Positions 10,771-21,590 of a stretch of 64,000 nucleotides of DNA are shown here, piece after piece; position 1 is the first letter of the stretch, and every line of letters begins with the position of its first letter. A program made the position numbers and the translations under genes. The notes beneath the pieces were generated by a model. It ran no database searches and had not been told where the DNA came from. It worked only from the letters and a program-made list of their open reading frames with translations. The stretch spans positions 10,403,100 to 10,467,099 of the forward strand of contig NW_022098044.1 of assembly GCF_002288925.2 (NCBI RefSeq). Reading direction: 5' to 3'. This DNA is from Delphinapterus leucas. Lineage: Eukaryota; Chordata; Mammalia; Artiodactyla; Monodontidae.

Positions 10771-11114
10771 AAAAAAAAAATTATTTTATTTTTGGCTGCG
10801 TTGGGTCTTCGTTGCTGTGCGCAGGCTTTCTCTAGTTGCGGAGAGCGGGGGCTACTGCTTGTTGCCGTGCGCAGGCTTCTCATTGCAGTGGCTTCTCTTG
10901 CTGCGGAGCACAGGCTCTAGGTGCGCGGGCTTCGGTAGTTGCGGCACGTGGGCTCAGTAGTTGTGGCTTGCGGGCTGGAGCACAGGCTCAGTAGTTGTGG
11001 TGCACAGGCTTAGTTACTCTGCAGCACGTGGGATCTTCCTGGACCAGGGATTGAACCTGTGTACCCTGCATTGGCAGGCAGATTCTTAACTACTGCACCA
11101 CCAGGGAAGTCCCT
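10771..11114 (-). mobile_element. Long-form CHR SINE
   Basis: The body runs TTGGCTGCGTTGGGTCTTCG to the head GGGACTTCCCTGGTGG (minus strand). Imperfect duplication GATACTGCATTT / GATATTGCATAT. Confidence 0.88.
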
Positions 11115-11286
11115 GATATTGCATATTTTTATTGGACAGAATTATTAAATAAAATCTTAGCGAATAATCAGTTGAACCAAGGAGTCATGAGACCTGGCTC
11201 TTGTTTTGGACTCTCCTGTTAGCAAACAGCATGGTCTTAAATCATTTAAGTTTTGTTGGCGTTAGGGTTTTTGTTTTATGTTTTGG

Positions 11287-11288
<2 letters not shown>

Positions 11289-11328
<40 letters not shown>
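11289..11328. repeat. (GT)n microsatellite, about 19-20 units
   Basis: An uninterrupted GT run in intron 3, long enough to be polymorphic. Confidence 0.95.
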
Positions 11329-11330
<2 letters not shown>

Positions 11331-11619
11331 ATTTTTATTTATAAGTATACTAGGTGTTCTTTCTAGCTCTAAAATTCTTTCTCAGGAATACTGCATGCTA
11401 GAAGAATTATTTATTATGTCCAAATAATCTTTATTCCAAGGATACAAGTCAGTTTAACAATGACATATTTTTAGAGTCTCTATTACAACAGTAAGAAAAA
11501 TATAACTAATATAATTTCATCAGTACGTGCCGAGAGAAATGATTACCCAAATTATGTTTCTGAAATACTCTTAGATTGGAATAGGAAGCATTTTTACTTG
11601 ATTATTTAGTGCATGTTTT

Positions 11620-11775
11620 CTTTATTCAGTATAAACTATTTATTGTTGAAGAAATAATACACTTATGTGGTTCAAAATTCAAAAGGAATACCAAGAGTAT
11701 ACAGTGGAAAACATCTTTCTTCTCTTCTCCCCCAGTCACCCAGAAACAGCCAATTTTAGTTTTAAAACCAAGAGC
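11620..11775 (-). mobile_element. Old L1 3' UTR fragment
   Basis: TTATGTGGTTCAAAATTCAAAAGG and CCCAGTCACCCAGAAACAG follow a 3' UTR segment of old mammalian L1s. A second copy of the same segment lies at 58830-58960. Confidence 0.5.
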
Positions 11776-12192
11776 CAGAGCCAGTGTTATCTCAGGGGAG
11801 AAATATACAGGCATTTATGAAAACAAGGTGTCTCCTCTTACTGTTATTCTAATTTGAGCAAACATTTGTAATGAGTGATTAAAAAAGAAATGAAGAAGTA
11901 ACATAGTAAAGGAGGAGAGAGGTAAGTTATTACTGTAAGAGAGCCTGATTATGTACCTAGTAAACCTTAAAAAAAGGGGGGAGATTGTGGCAAGTAATGA
12001 ATGATATGAGCAACACGGCAGAATATGAGATCAGTTCGTCAAAATTGAATTTCCTATTTTTTGTGAAAACAGCTAGGAAATTCATAATTAAAGAAATTTC
12101 ACTTACAGTAGTGACAAAGGATATTTAGTGTTTAGAAATTAACTTAGTATGGAAAAGTTGATATTGATTCCAATAAAATTATAAAATCTTTG
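11776..12192 (+). other. AT-rich sequence, nothing firmly recognised
   Basis: Possibly a decayed L1 ORF2 fragment (from about 12040), but too diverged to call. Confidence 0.4.
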
Positions 12193-12351
12193 TTTAATTA
12201 TTTATTTATTTGGCTGCATTGGGTCTTCGTTGCAGCACGTGGGATCTTTAGTTGCTGCATGTGGGATCTAGTTTCCTGACCAGGCATCGAACCCAGGCCC
12301 CCTGCATTTGGGAGCATGGAGTCTTAGCCACTGGACCACCAGTGAAGTCCC
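12193..12351 (-). mobile_element. tRNA-derived SINE, short CHR-type copy
   Basis: TTGGCTGCATTGGGTCTTCG tail side, head ending AGTGAAGTCCC. AATTATAAAATCTT before and AATTGTAAAATTTT after fit a diverged duplication. Confidence 0.8.
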
Positions 12352-12495
12352 TACAATTGTAAAATTTTAAAGGAAAATCATAAAGGAATACTTGAAATCA
12401 GTGGAGCTATAAGCCCTTTACTGGGAAGAGTTGAGCAAAGATGACAGTAGTAATCAATAGATTAAATGGGGAACCAAGTATAAATCCAGAAGATC

Positions 12496-12627
12496 TTTTT
12501 TTTTAAAAATTTTTTTTTGGCCATGCCACATGGCATGCGGGATCTTAGTTCCCCAACCAGGGATCCAACCCGTGTCCCCTCCAGTGGAAGCACGGAGTCT
12601 CAACCACTGGACTGCCAGGGAAGTCCC
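12496..12627 (-). mobile_element. tRNA-derived SINE, short CHR-type copy
   Basis: TTTGGCCATGCCACATGG ... GCCAGGGAAGTCCC. Duplication AATCCAGAAGATC / AATCCAGGAGATC at 12483-12495 and 12628-12640. Confidence 0.88.
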
Positions 12628-12640
12628 AATCCAGGAGATC

Positions 12641-13103
12641 GTATAGAACTTGGTAAAGAGAAAGTTCATGAGGAAAAGTGAATGGCCAAGAAATGCAGAA
12701 GTATGTTCTGAGGGAAGAAGGGCAGTAATGAGTGACTGGCTTCACTAGGCTTCAGAATATATAATGGTTGCAGATGAAATTATTATCTACCTAGAAATTC
12801 CAAAACAATCAACTGGAAAACAATTAGAATGAGCAATATAGTTCAGTAAGGGACTGGATACAAGTTTAATGTATAAAAACTAATAGCTTTCCCTTAGCAA
12901 TAATAAGTTAGGAAATATAATATTTAAAAGGGGCCCATTCACAGTAGGAAAACCTTCCTTAAGATACCCAAGAATAAATGTAAAAAATGTGTAAGATCTA
13001 TATGAAGAAAACTTTAAAATTCTACTGAAAATATGATAAAAGAGCAAAATAAATGAATAAAACATACGCTTTGCCTGTGGAAAAACTTTTAAAACTGTCA
13101 GTA
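12641..13103 (+). mobile_element. Old L1 ORF2 fragment, part 1
   Basis: CAAGTTTAATGTATAAAAAC, CAATAATAAGTTAGGAAATA and AAATTCTACTGAAAATATGA follow the L1 ORF2 3' region in sense direction. It continues at 13358 after the Tigger insertion. Confidence 0.65.
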
Positions 13104-13355
13104 CAGTTGACCCTTGAACAACACAGGGGTTAGAGGTGCTGACCCACCATGCTGTCGAAAATCCCTATATAATTTACAGTAGGCCCTCCTGTATACCCAG
13201 TTCCTCCGTGTACACGGTTCCTCCATATCCGTGGTTCTGTGTCTTCAGATTCAACCAACTGGGGATTGTATAATACTATAGTGTTTACTATTGAAAAAAA
13301 TCTGAGTGTAAGTGGACCCGCACTGTTCAAACCTGTGTTGGTCAAGTGTCAACTG
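13104..13355. mobile_element. TcMar-Tigger non-autonomous DNA transposon with TA duplication
   Basis: The left end CAGTTGACCCTTGAACAACA and the right end, read in reverse, CAGTTGACACTTGACCAACA form terminal inverted repeats. Each is bounded by a TA dinucleotide (13102-13103, 13356-13357), the signature of Tc1/mariner insertion. The 252-base interior has no transposase. It sits inside an L1 ORF2 fragment. Confidence 0.88.
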
Positions 13356-13357
13356 TA

Positions 13358-13610
13358 CTTCCAGCTTATAAATTACTGAAAACCCAATCAGAATCCCAAT
13401 AAGATTATTGCTGTTTTTTAAATAATTTTTATTGTGAAACGTATATACAAAAACTACGGAAAACATGCCTATGCAGTTTGAGGAATGCCGATAAGATGAA
13501 ACTCTCACCCAGATTAAGAAATAGTACATTGCTAGTACCTCAAAGCCCCCGTATGTCCCTCCTCAGTTCCGTCCCCCTTGTTCATTGCATCCTTCTTCAG
13601 ACTTTTTAAA
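13358..13610. mobile_element. L1 fragments: end of ORF2 piece (+), then L1 3' UTR piece (-)
   Basis: 13358-13410 (ACTGAAAACCCAATCAGAAT, CCCAATAAGATT) continues the fragment before the Tigger. 13415-13600 (ATTGTGAAACGTATATACAA, CACCCAGATTAAGAAATAG) matches an L1M 3' UTR in the other direction. Confidence 0.55.
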
Positions 13611-13932
13611 GACTTTATTTATTTATTTTCCTTCTTTTCTTTTTCTTTTTTTTTTGGCTGTGTTGGGTCTTTATTGCGGCTTACGGGCTTCTCTCTAGTT
13701 GTGGTGTGTGGGTTTTCTCTCTCCAGTTGTGGCGTGTGGGCTCCAGAGTGAGTGGGCTTTGTAGTTTTTGCAGCACGTGGGTTCTCTCGTTGAGGCACTC
13801 GAGCTCAGTAGTTGTGGCACATGGGTTTGGTTGCCGCATAGCATGTGGGATCTTAGTTCCCCAACCAGGGATCGAACCTGCATCCCTTGCATTGCAAGGT
13901 GGATTCTTTACCACTGGACTACCAGGGAAGTC
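13611..13932 (-). mobile_element. Long-form CHR SINE
   Basis: The body TTGGCTGTGTTGGGTCTTTA runs to the head GGGACTTCCCTGGTAG (minus strand). Duplication CTTCTTCAGACTTTT / TTTCTTCAGACTTTT at about 13592 and 13935. Confidence 0.87.
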
Positions 13933-14417
13933 CCTTTCTTCAGACTTTTAAGTTGATCATTGCTTTGCTTCTCTTTATAGTTTTATCATGTGATGTATAT
14001 TCCCTAAATGATACTTTGTTAGTTTGGAAAAACTGAGTGTAAGTAGTTGTGTAAGGAAAGGATAATTTGCCACTACTAGATGAAAGCTCCTGCAAGAAGA
14101 TAAGCTGAACAGTGTCACCATCTGACTTCAGTATCCCTGAGGGTTTACAAGAGGCCTTTCTGAGGAAGTCTGAGGGCAAGCTCATGTGAGTGATTCTGGG
14201 GAAACTTAGAGCTCACCGTAGTTGGGGCCTTAGCCTTTGGCTGTCTTGGAGGAACATGGACAGGAGGAATGGACCACTGTGTATTTTCTGCTTCTCACCT
14301 TTTCATAACTTCTGTATTTCAAGAGTAAATCAAAGCAGAACATTTCAATGGGGGATGGGTAAAATGAGTATTCTCAGCTGATCCAGGTGGCAGAGCAGTA
14401 GAACAGATACTAGATGG
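13933..14417 (+). other. Intron 3 sequence, nothing recognised
   Basis: Mixed base composition, no recognisable repeat or coding signal. Confidence 0.45.
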
Positions 14418-14484
14418 TTTGATTGTTTCCATTTTCCTTTTTTTTTATTAGTTTGATTGTTTTCATTTTCCTTTTTTTTAATTA
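14418..14484. repeat. Tandem duplication of a 33-34 base unit
   Basis: GTTTGATTGTTTCCATTTTC followed by a T run, then GTTTGATTGTTTTCATTTTC followed by a T run. One substitution in 20 bases separates the units. Confidence 0.9.
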
Positions 14485-14499
14485 ACCCAAATAGAACTA

Positions 14500-14762
14500 C
14501 TGTAAGTCTTTATGCAAACTGTTGTGTCTCTTCACACCCCAATGAAATTCCTGGGTCAAGGGATAATATTTCTAATTATAATTCATGTTGCTAGATAGAT
14601 ATTTGGGAAGGTTATATTAATTTATAATGCTTCCTGAAGTATATGAGTTTATGTTTCTTCCTAACTCCAGCATTGAAATACGTCATTTTTAATTTCTACT
14701 CGGAGGTGAGTGGTACCTCACAAATGTCTGAATTTTTATTTTTATTAATCATGCCAACTTTT
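14500..14762 (-). mobile_element. Old L1 3' fragment
   Basis: AATTCCTGGGTCAAGGGATA with the flanking spacing of an L1 3' UTR in reverse. Continues after the next SINE to about 15120. Confidence 0.5.
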
Positions 14763-14778
14763 CCCATGTGTGAATTTA

Positions 14779-14990
14779 TTTATTATTATTTTTTTTTTTG
14801 CGGTACACGGGCCTCTCACTGTTGTGGGCTCTTCCGTTGCGGAGCACAGGCTCCAGACGTGCAGGCTCAGCAGCCATGGCTCACGGGCCTAGCCGTTCTG
14901 CGACATGTGGCATCTTCCTGGACCGGGGCACAAACCCGTGTCCCCTGCATCGGCAGGCAGACTCTCAACCACTACGCCACCAGGGAAGCC
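14779..14990 (-). mobile_element. CHR-2-like SINE
   Basis: Complete copy. Duplication CCCATGTGTGAATTTA at 14763-14778 and 14991-15006. Confidence 0.93.
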
Positions 14991-15364
14991 CCCATGTGTG
15001 AATTTACAGTGTTCTTTTTCATGTAAACCTTTTGTAATATAATTGAAACATTTGTCCAGTTAAGTCTAGTTCCTGGTTTATAATATTATATTTCATTTAT
15101 TGTAAGATACACATTTTTTCACACTTTAATAACTAACATGAGGATGTATATTACAGTAGATGACATCTTACAGTTACAATTGACAGCATTTTTTTCTTTG
15201 TTAATACAAAAATAATGGTTTGTCTTATAGTCAATGAAAAAGTAATTCTTTGTATATTTTTGTTTATTTTAAAACTAACTTTTTTCTAAACGATTCTATT
15301 AAATGTGAATAATCCATTTATACCTCCTCTTGTTGAAGAAACCTTAATATATAATATGTTAAGT

Positions 15365-15900
15365 TTAGAGTAAAATCCAAACTCCCTATCACAACCTGCA
15401 AGGCCCGACATGGTCTGGCTCCTTTGTCTCTCTCTGTCCGATCTCACCATATACACTGTCACCTTCACTGTAGCCATTCCAGCCTTCTTTCTGCTCCTCA
15501 GGTCCAAGTACATTTTTGCTTCAGGGCCTTTGCACCTGTTCTATCCACTGGCGTGATTTTTCCCAGGTGTTTCCCTCTTCAGCTCTTCAAAAGACTGGCT
15601 TCTTCATTCATGACTCAGCTCAAATGTTAATCCTCAGAGAGACTTTCTTGACACTCTGTTTGAAGTAACCCCCATCACATCATCCTATTTACTTCCTTCA
15701 GAGCATGTGTGACAATGGTAAAGATCTTGTTTATCTGCCTCATTCTTCCCACACCCAGAACATAACCAGACAAGAATGTGACTTGCTGACTGAGGTATCC
15801 CCAGAGTACACCCGTGTATGCCTAGTGCACAGTAATCACTCGCTATTTAGTGTTTACTCTTCACTTTGTTCCACTGAGTTATGTTTCTCTTTCTGTGTTA
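15365..15900 (+). mobile_element. L2 LINE 3' region
   Basis: AACCTGCAAGGCCCGACATG, CTTCAGGGCCTTTGCACCTG and CATTCATGACTCAGCTCAAA are characteristic of the L2 3' portion. Confidence 0.8.
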
Positions 15901-16190
15901 ATTTTGCACTGTTTTACTTGTATGTTAATATAGGTTCATATCCCAGTAAGACCGGTTATTCCCCTTGGGTGCGGTTCTTTTTCAGAATATTCTCCAATAG
16001 TTATAACCATTTATTCATCCTTATACATTTTTGAATAATTTGTAAAGGTCCCAAAAGTCCCTGTTGGATTTTAATTAGAAGTGAATTTAAAGTAGCATTT
16101 CCTTGCATTTATTCATTCCTTTCAAATCTTACATTACAGTTTTGTTTTTCAAAAAAGGTCCTAATATCCCATGGTTTATTCTGGAGTTTT
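15901..16190 (+). other. Intron 3 sequence, nothing recognised
   Basis: Low-GC sequence without coding signal. Confidence 0.4.
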
Positions 16191-16205
16191 AGGATATTAA
16201 GCTTT

Positions 16206-16417
16206 TTTTTTTTTTTTTTTTTTTTGCGGTACGCAGGCCTCTCACTGTTGTGGCCTCTCCTGTTACGGAGCACAGGCTCCAGACGTGCAGGCCCAGCGGC
16301 CATGGCCTACGGGCCCAGCCGCTCCGCGGCATGTGGGATACTCCCGGACCAGGGCACGAACCCATGTCTCCGGCATCAGCAGGTGGACTCCCAACCACTG
16401 CGCCACCAGGGAGGCCC
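16206..16417 (-). mobile_element. CHR-2-like SINE
   Basis: Complete copy with a 20-base-plus T run. Duplication AGGATATTAAGCTTT at 16191-16205 and 16418-16432. Confidence 0.93.
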
Positions 16418-16914
16418 AGGATATTAAGCTTTTATTCATCATTATATTCACAAATATTTCTTTACCATTATACAGCCGTCCCTCTAATTCTTACTTTACG
16501 CTCTTCATTATTTGCACTTCAGCATAGTTGAAACTATCCACTTTATGTTTATCTCCTCTACTTCTTCACTAGTCATAAGTTTATCTTCCAGTTGGGACAA
16601 AATTCCAAATCATTTGTTTTCAATTAAAAAATGTTTTAATAAGTTTTTAGCACAAAGATTATTTAAATCTTTTTAACACACACAAGATTTATTTCAGTAT
16701 ATTCTGAGATATGGAACTGAGTTTCTTTTTCTCTGTATCATGTTCCAGGTTCTTCAAATTATTCAGTCTCCCATTGTTTTGCTACTTCTAGTTTAACTTA
16801 AATTTCTGTATAAATGTAGGCCCCTTTTTGGAATTTCAAGTACATTGTTTTGGGTTTTTTAAATTATACAAGTAGTACCTGGATATATTCTTTTTATTTA
16901 AAAAAGTAAGGTTT
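16418..16914 (+). other. Intron 3 sequence, nothing recognised
   Basis: AT-rich, no recognisable repeat beyond the duplication at its left edge. Confidence 0.4.
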
Positions 16915-17240
16915 TTTTTTAAAACAGTTTTATTGGGATATAATTCACATACCATACAGTTTATCCATTTGAAGTGTGTAATTGAGTGGATTTTAGTATA
17001 TTCACAGAGTTGTATAGCCATCATCACAACCAATTTTAGAACATTTTCATCACCCCAAAAAGAAACCTCTTACTCATTATAGTCACTTCCCATTTCCCTC
17101 CAACTGCCTCCTAACTCCAGCCCTAGGCAACCATTAATTTACTTCCTGTATCTATAGTTTTGCCTGTTATGGACATTTCATAAAAATAGATTTGTATAAT
17201 ATGTGGTCCTTCTGGACCACAGAAGACTGGCTTCTTTAGC
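16915..17240 (-). mobile_element. L1 3' UTR fragment
   Basis: TTTTATTGGGATATAATTCACATA, TATTCACAGAGTTGTATAGC and CATCATCACAACCAATTTTA are typical of L1M 3' UTRs read in reverse. Confidence 0.72.
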
Positions 17241-17289
17241 ATAATAGTTTCAATATCCATCTATTGTTGTAGCATGTATCAGTATTCCA

Positions 17290-17550
17290 TTCCTTTTTTT
17301 TAATTATTAATTTTTATTGGAGTATAGTTGATTTACAATGTTGTGTTAGTTTCTGCTGTACAGCAAAGTGAATCAGTTATACATATACATATTATCTACT
17401 CTTTAGATTCTTTTCCCATATAGGTCATTAAATATATTAAGTAAATATATTAAGTATAATGGAGAAGTCCTCCCCCTTAGCATTCACTCCCCTCTCATAT
17501 ACCACTCCTCTTTCTAGAGGTAGCCACTATTAAGCCTTTTAATGCATGTA
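17290..17550 (-). mobile_element. Cetartiodactyl-type L1 3' end
   Basis: TTTTATTGGAGTATAGTTGA, TTACAATGTTGTGTTAGTTT and CAGCAAAGTGAATCAGTTAT form the tail end of the L1 family common in whales and ruminants. A shorter copy is at 56885. Confidence 0.78.
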
Positions 17551-17914
17551 CACACACAGACACACACACACGTCACATACATTATTTAATTTTTAAGTAA
17601 AAAGTAATCTCACTACATACATAGTTCTGTAACTTGCTTTTTTAATCACTTAGAAGTCTTGGTACTTTTTCAACTTCATATATGCTTTTTAGTGATGCAT
17701 GATTTTCCACAATATTAATATATCATAGTCTTTTATTTATAATCTTTTATTCAGTACCCTACCTGTGGGCATTCAGGTTTCTCCCAGTTTCTTCCTATTG
17801 CAAATTATTGTGCAATGATATCCTTGCACATGCATCTGTATGCACGTGTGTTAGTTTCTTTAGGATAGATTCCTAAAATTGGAATTGCTGCTTTAATTAA
17901 AGATGTGTGCTTTT

Positions 17915-18229
17915 TTTTTATATAATTTTTTTTTAGATGTTGGGGGTAGGAGTTTATTAATTTATTTATTTTTGCAGTGTTGGGTCTTCGTTTCTGTGCG
18001 AGGGCTTTCTCTAGTTGTGGCAAGCGGGGGCCACTCTTCATCGCGGTGCGCGGGCCTCATCGCGGCCTCTCTTGTTGCGGAGCACAGGCTCCAGACGTGC
18101 AGGCTCAGTAGTTGTGGCACACGGGCTCACTTGCTCTGCGGCATGTGGGATCTTCCCAGACCAGGGCTCGAACCCCTGTCCCCTGCATTAGCAGGCAGCT
18201 TCTCAACCACTGCGCCACCAGGGAAGCCC
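17915..18229 (-). mobile_element. Long-form CHR SINE (shortened copy)
   Basis: TTGGGTCTTCGTTTCTGTGC to the head GGGCTTCCCTGGTGG (minus strand). Duplication AAAGATGTGTGCTTTT at 17899-17914 and 18229-18244. Confidence 0.92.
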
Positions 18230-18495
18230 AAAGATGTGTGCTTTTTAAATTGTTAGATAGTGCCTAATTGCCTCTCCCCAAAGTCCTATTTCCCCATAAC
18301 CTTACCAGCTTTAAATATTAAGGATATTTTCAAATGTTTGCCGTCTTATGGGTGAAAAAATAGAAATTTGTTGTTTTCCCTAGCATGCTTGAATACTAGT
18401 GAGGCCACATATCTTTTACTGTTTACCAGTCATTTTGTATTTGAAAATGTCTGACCATAGCATTTGTCCACTTTTCTAATGGCTCATTTGTTTTT

Positions 18496-18866
18496 GTTTT
18501 TTAAAATCTATTTATTTATTTATTTTTAAATTTTTTGGCTGCATTGGGTCTTTGTTGCTGTGCGCGGCCTTTCTCTAGTTGCGGCGAGCAGGGGCTACTC
18601 TTCGTTGTGGTGTGTGGGCTTCCCATTGCGGTGGCTTCTCTTGTTGTGGAGCATGGGCTCTAGGCACGTGGGCTCAGTAATTGTGACGCGCAGGCTCAGT
18701 AGTTGTGGCGCACGGGCTTAGTTGCTCCGCGGCATGTGGGATCTTCAGTTGTAGCGTATGGGCTCAGTTGTTTCATGGCATGTGGGATCTTCCCGGACCA
18801 GGGCTCAAGCCAGTATCCCCTGCATTGGCAGGCAGATTCTTAACCACTGCGCCACCAGGGAAGTCC
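18496..18866 (-). mobile_element. Long-form CHR SINE with an internal duplication
   Basis: Duplication GGCTCATTTGTTTT flanks it (18481, 18867). Near the head the segment GCATGTGGGATCTTC occurs twice (about 18733 and 18780), so this copy carries a local duplication. Confidence 0.92.
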
Positions 18867-19060
18867 GGCTCATTTGTTTTATTCATTTGTAAGCGTTTGT
18901 TTTTTTCCTAACTTTATGGATACTAATCCTTTTCTGTTATATTTATTGCAGATATTTTCTCCTAGTCCATTTGTCTTTTAACTTTATATAGTTTGGTTTG
19001 CTTGTCTTTCTTCTTGTAGCTTGAAGGTATATAAAAATATTCTCCAGTATTGCCATTGCT

Positions 19061-19333
19061 TTTTTTTTTTCTTTTGAGAAAACCATTTTTATTATTATCA
19101 CCACCCAGCTTATTTGTGCTTGATTATGTAGCACATTGGCCAGATTGTCTAAAGAGATCTACATAACATTTCTTTCATGTTTCAAGAGATGAAAATAACT
19201 GTAAAAAGTTAACAAAAGTACACAAGACAGTGGATGCAAAAAAATCTGTGTGTGAGATTTTATCCCATGTGCAGCTTTTATATATTTGAAAAGTAGAATT
19301 CATGAGCTAAAAAATATTGTCCTATCAAGTTTG
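19061..19333 (+). other. Intron 3 sequence, nothing recognised
   Basis: AT-rich, no gene or repeat named. Confidence 0.4.
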
Positions 19334-19723
19334 TTTTTTTAAATTTTATTTATTTTTGGCTGCGCTGGGTCTTCGTTGCTGTGCGTGGGCTTTCTCTAGT
19401 TGTGGTGAGCAGGGACTACTCTTTGTTGCTGTGCGCGTGCTTCTCGTTGCGGAGCACGGGCTCTAGGTGTGCAGGATTCAGTAGTTGAAGCACGCAGGCT
19501 TGGTAGTTGTGACATGTGGGCTCTAGGGCACGCGGGCTTCAGTAGTTGTGGTGCGCAGGCTCAGTAGTTGTGGCTTGCAGACGCTAGAGTGCAGGCTCAG
19601 TAGCTGTGGTGCAAGGGCTTAGTTGCTCCATGGCATGTGGGATCTTCCTGGACCAGGGATCAAACCCATGTCCCCGGCATTGGCAGGTGGATTCTTAACC
19701 ACTGCACCACCAGGGAAGTCCCC
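19334..19723 (-). mobile_element. Long-form CHR SINE
   Basis: Duplication TCCTATCAAGTTTG at 19320-19333 and 19724-19737. About 390 bases. Confidence 0.93.
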
Positions 19724-19799
19724 TCCTATCAAGTTTGGTAGAAGTAGATTTAACCTGATTTTAACACTAACACCATTATCATTGATTTAATAGTTATAA

Positions 19800-19975
19800 A
19801 AAATGATGTTTTTCTTTTTTCCCCCAGCTTTATCAAGGTATAATTGATGTATAACACATAACATTGTGTAAAGTTAAGATGTTTAGTGTATTGACCTGAT
19901 ATACTTATATATTGCAAAATGATTACCACCGTATCAAGCTAACATCTTTTATCATGTCACAAAATTATCATTTCT
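19800..19975 (-). mobile_element. L1 3' UTR fragment
   Basis: CCCCAGCTTTATCAAGGTAT, AATTGATGTATAACACATAA and CAAAATGATTACCACCGTAT match an L1MA-like 3' end in reverse. Confidence 0.72.
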
Positions 19976-20101
19976 TTTTTGTGGTAAAAATCATTTTTCA
20001 ATATACTAAAGTCAGCATGACATCCATGCAAATTAGAATGCTAGCTGTTTGGTGCACAAGGACCTGACTTCAGAACAAGAACTCTGTAAGTCCCATACTT
20101 T

Positions 20102-20224
20102 TTTTTTTTTTTTTTGGCCGCGCCTTGTAGCATGTGGGATCTTAGTTCCCCAACCAGGGATCAAACCCATGCCCACTACAGTGGAAGCGTGGAGTCTTAA
20201 CCACTGGACCGCCAGGGAAGTCCC
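20102..20224 (-). mobile_element. tRNA-derived SINE, short CHR-type copy
   Basis: TTTTGGCCGCGCCTTGTAGC ... GCCAGGGAAGTCCC with duplication TCCCATACTTT at 20091-20101 and 20225-20235. It may have inserted into the 3' UTR part of the RSRC2 pseudogene. Confidence 0.88.
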
Positions 20225-20251
20225 TCCCATACTTTAAATGTGTGATCTTTT

Positions 20252-21180
20252 TCAACCTGTATCCATTCCTCACGTTGAAGAGTGAGACCCAATCCTACTC
20301 CTCTTTGTGTATGAGTTTATGATCTTTTCATACTGAGCATCTAGATTTCCACATAGTACTTCCTGTTGCTTCAGAGTCTTGTAACTTTCTTCATCAGCTG
20401 AACTATATCCAGTGTTTTCCTTTTTATTTCTGTTCAGCGAATTTCATTGGAGTCACAGCTGCTGTGTTATAATAGCTAAATGTGGCTATTCTGACCTCTG
20501 CCAAAGGTTTAGCTTGTGGGGCTGCCCTTTGAGCCTCTGTAGCTACCTGAGGAGTTACTTGTGTTCTTGATGGCAACAGGGCAGCAACACTGAGAACAGA
20601 ATCTCCAGTAGTTGCAGCTGTTTCTTCTTGTTTTTGTTTTTACACCATTTCCTTTTCTTGTAATTTGTCTGCCCTTTCCAACCTTGTAGGATCAAGACCT
20701 TTTCCATTCCTTGCTTCTACTAAGGTGATGCCTTTTATGAGACTTAGATGTTGAATGACTTTTGCCTCTTGGTGACTTTCATTCTTTATATTTGTGTCTG
20801 TTCTCACCATTTGCAGATGAATTTAGTTGCTCTTTTCCTTTGTGAGAAGAATGTTCTTTGTCATTTTATTCCCCAGATTTGTTTCTTAATTTAGTTTTAG
20901 ATTCATGTCATATTATTTTGCCATCTGAGTCTGTAGCACCTTCGTTTCAGTCCCTTCATGCATTAGCATGCTGTTTGCTTATTATGTTCTGGCTCCTGCG
21001 GTTTCTTCCTACATTATGTGACTTTTGTTTCCTTTCTCTTGACCTTGATTATGATCTTGAATAATGATGTTTTGAGAAAGCTTTAGGAGAAACAGATACA
21101 TCTGACTGTTCATTTTGATCTCTATCTGGGGATGTCTTTTCTGGAGCTATTCCATCTTATTCTGGATCACTAGCCTACTG
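20252..21180 (-). pseudogene. RSRC2: RSRC2 processed pseudogene with internal deletions
   Basis: On the - strand the conceptual product follows RSRC2 (arginine/serine-rich coiled-coil protein 2), a nuclear RS-domain protein, from near its start to its stop. Matching pieces, in order, are ASD, APEKTSPDRD, EQSDVSVSP, KHHYSRS, EHSSHKGKEQLNSSANGENRHKYKE, LERADKLQE, TQVTPQVA, NTAAVTPMKFAEQ, then QYE and the tail around HTQRG. No introns interrupt it. The start codon is mutated (CAG) and many in-frame stops and frameshifts are present. Two blocks are missing: most of the RS-repeat region and about 50 codons after MKFAEQ. About 930 bases remain of a roughly 1.3-kb coding sequence. The stop (TGA) is at 20254-20252. 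It lies antisense in AP3S2 intron 3. Confidence 0.86.
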
Positions 21181-21189
21181 AGAACCCAA

Positions 21190-21590
21190 TTGTTATGGAC
21201 TAAATTGTGTTCCCCCCAAATTTGTATGTTGAAGCCTTTAACCCTCAATGTGACTGTATTTGGAGACGGGGACTTTAAGGAAGTAAGTTAAACTAGGCCT
21301 AAGGGTGGGGTTCTGATCTCATGCAGCTGGTGTTCTTATAATTATGAAGAGGAAGAGACATCAGAGATCTCTTTCTTTCCACATGCACAAACCAAGGAGA
21401 GGCCATTCAAGGACACAGGGAGAAGGCAGCTGTCTGCAAGCCAGGAGGAGAAACTGCTCCTGCCAAACCTTGATCTAGGACTTCTAACCTCCAACACTGT
21501 GAGAAAATGTCTGTTGTTTAAGCCACACAGACTTAGTTACTACCATGTGGTATTTTGTTGTGGCAGCCCAAGCAGACTAATATACCAATC
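21190..21590 (+). mobile_element. MaLR-type (MLT1-like) solitary LTR
   Basis: It starts TTGTTATGGACTAAATTGTG, has GTGACTGTATTTGGAGA and TGGTGTTCTTATAA inside, and ends TTTAAGCCACACAG ... GGCAGCCCAAGCAGACTAA. This is the ERVL-MaLR LTR layout. No internal coding region is present. A second, oppositely oriented copy of this type is at 57760-58113. Confidence 0.78.

Larger units (their letters stand above)
17560..19060 (-). mobile_element. Old L1 3' region, interrupted by two SINEs
   Basis: Pieces at 17640-17914, 18230-18480 and 18882-19060 read as one old L1 3' portion in reverse (GATTCCTAAAATTGGAATTGC, CATTTGTCCACTTTTCTAAT, ATATTTTCTCCTAGTCCATT). SINEs at 17915-18229 and 18496-18866 split it. 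Confidence 0.7.
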
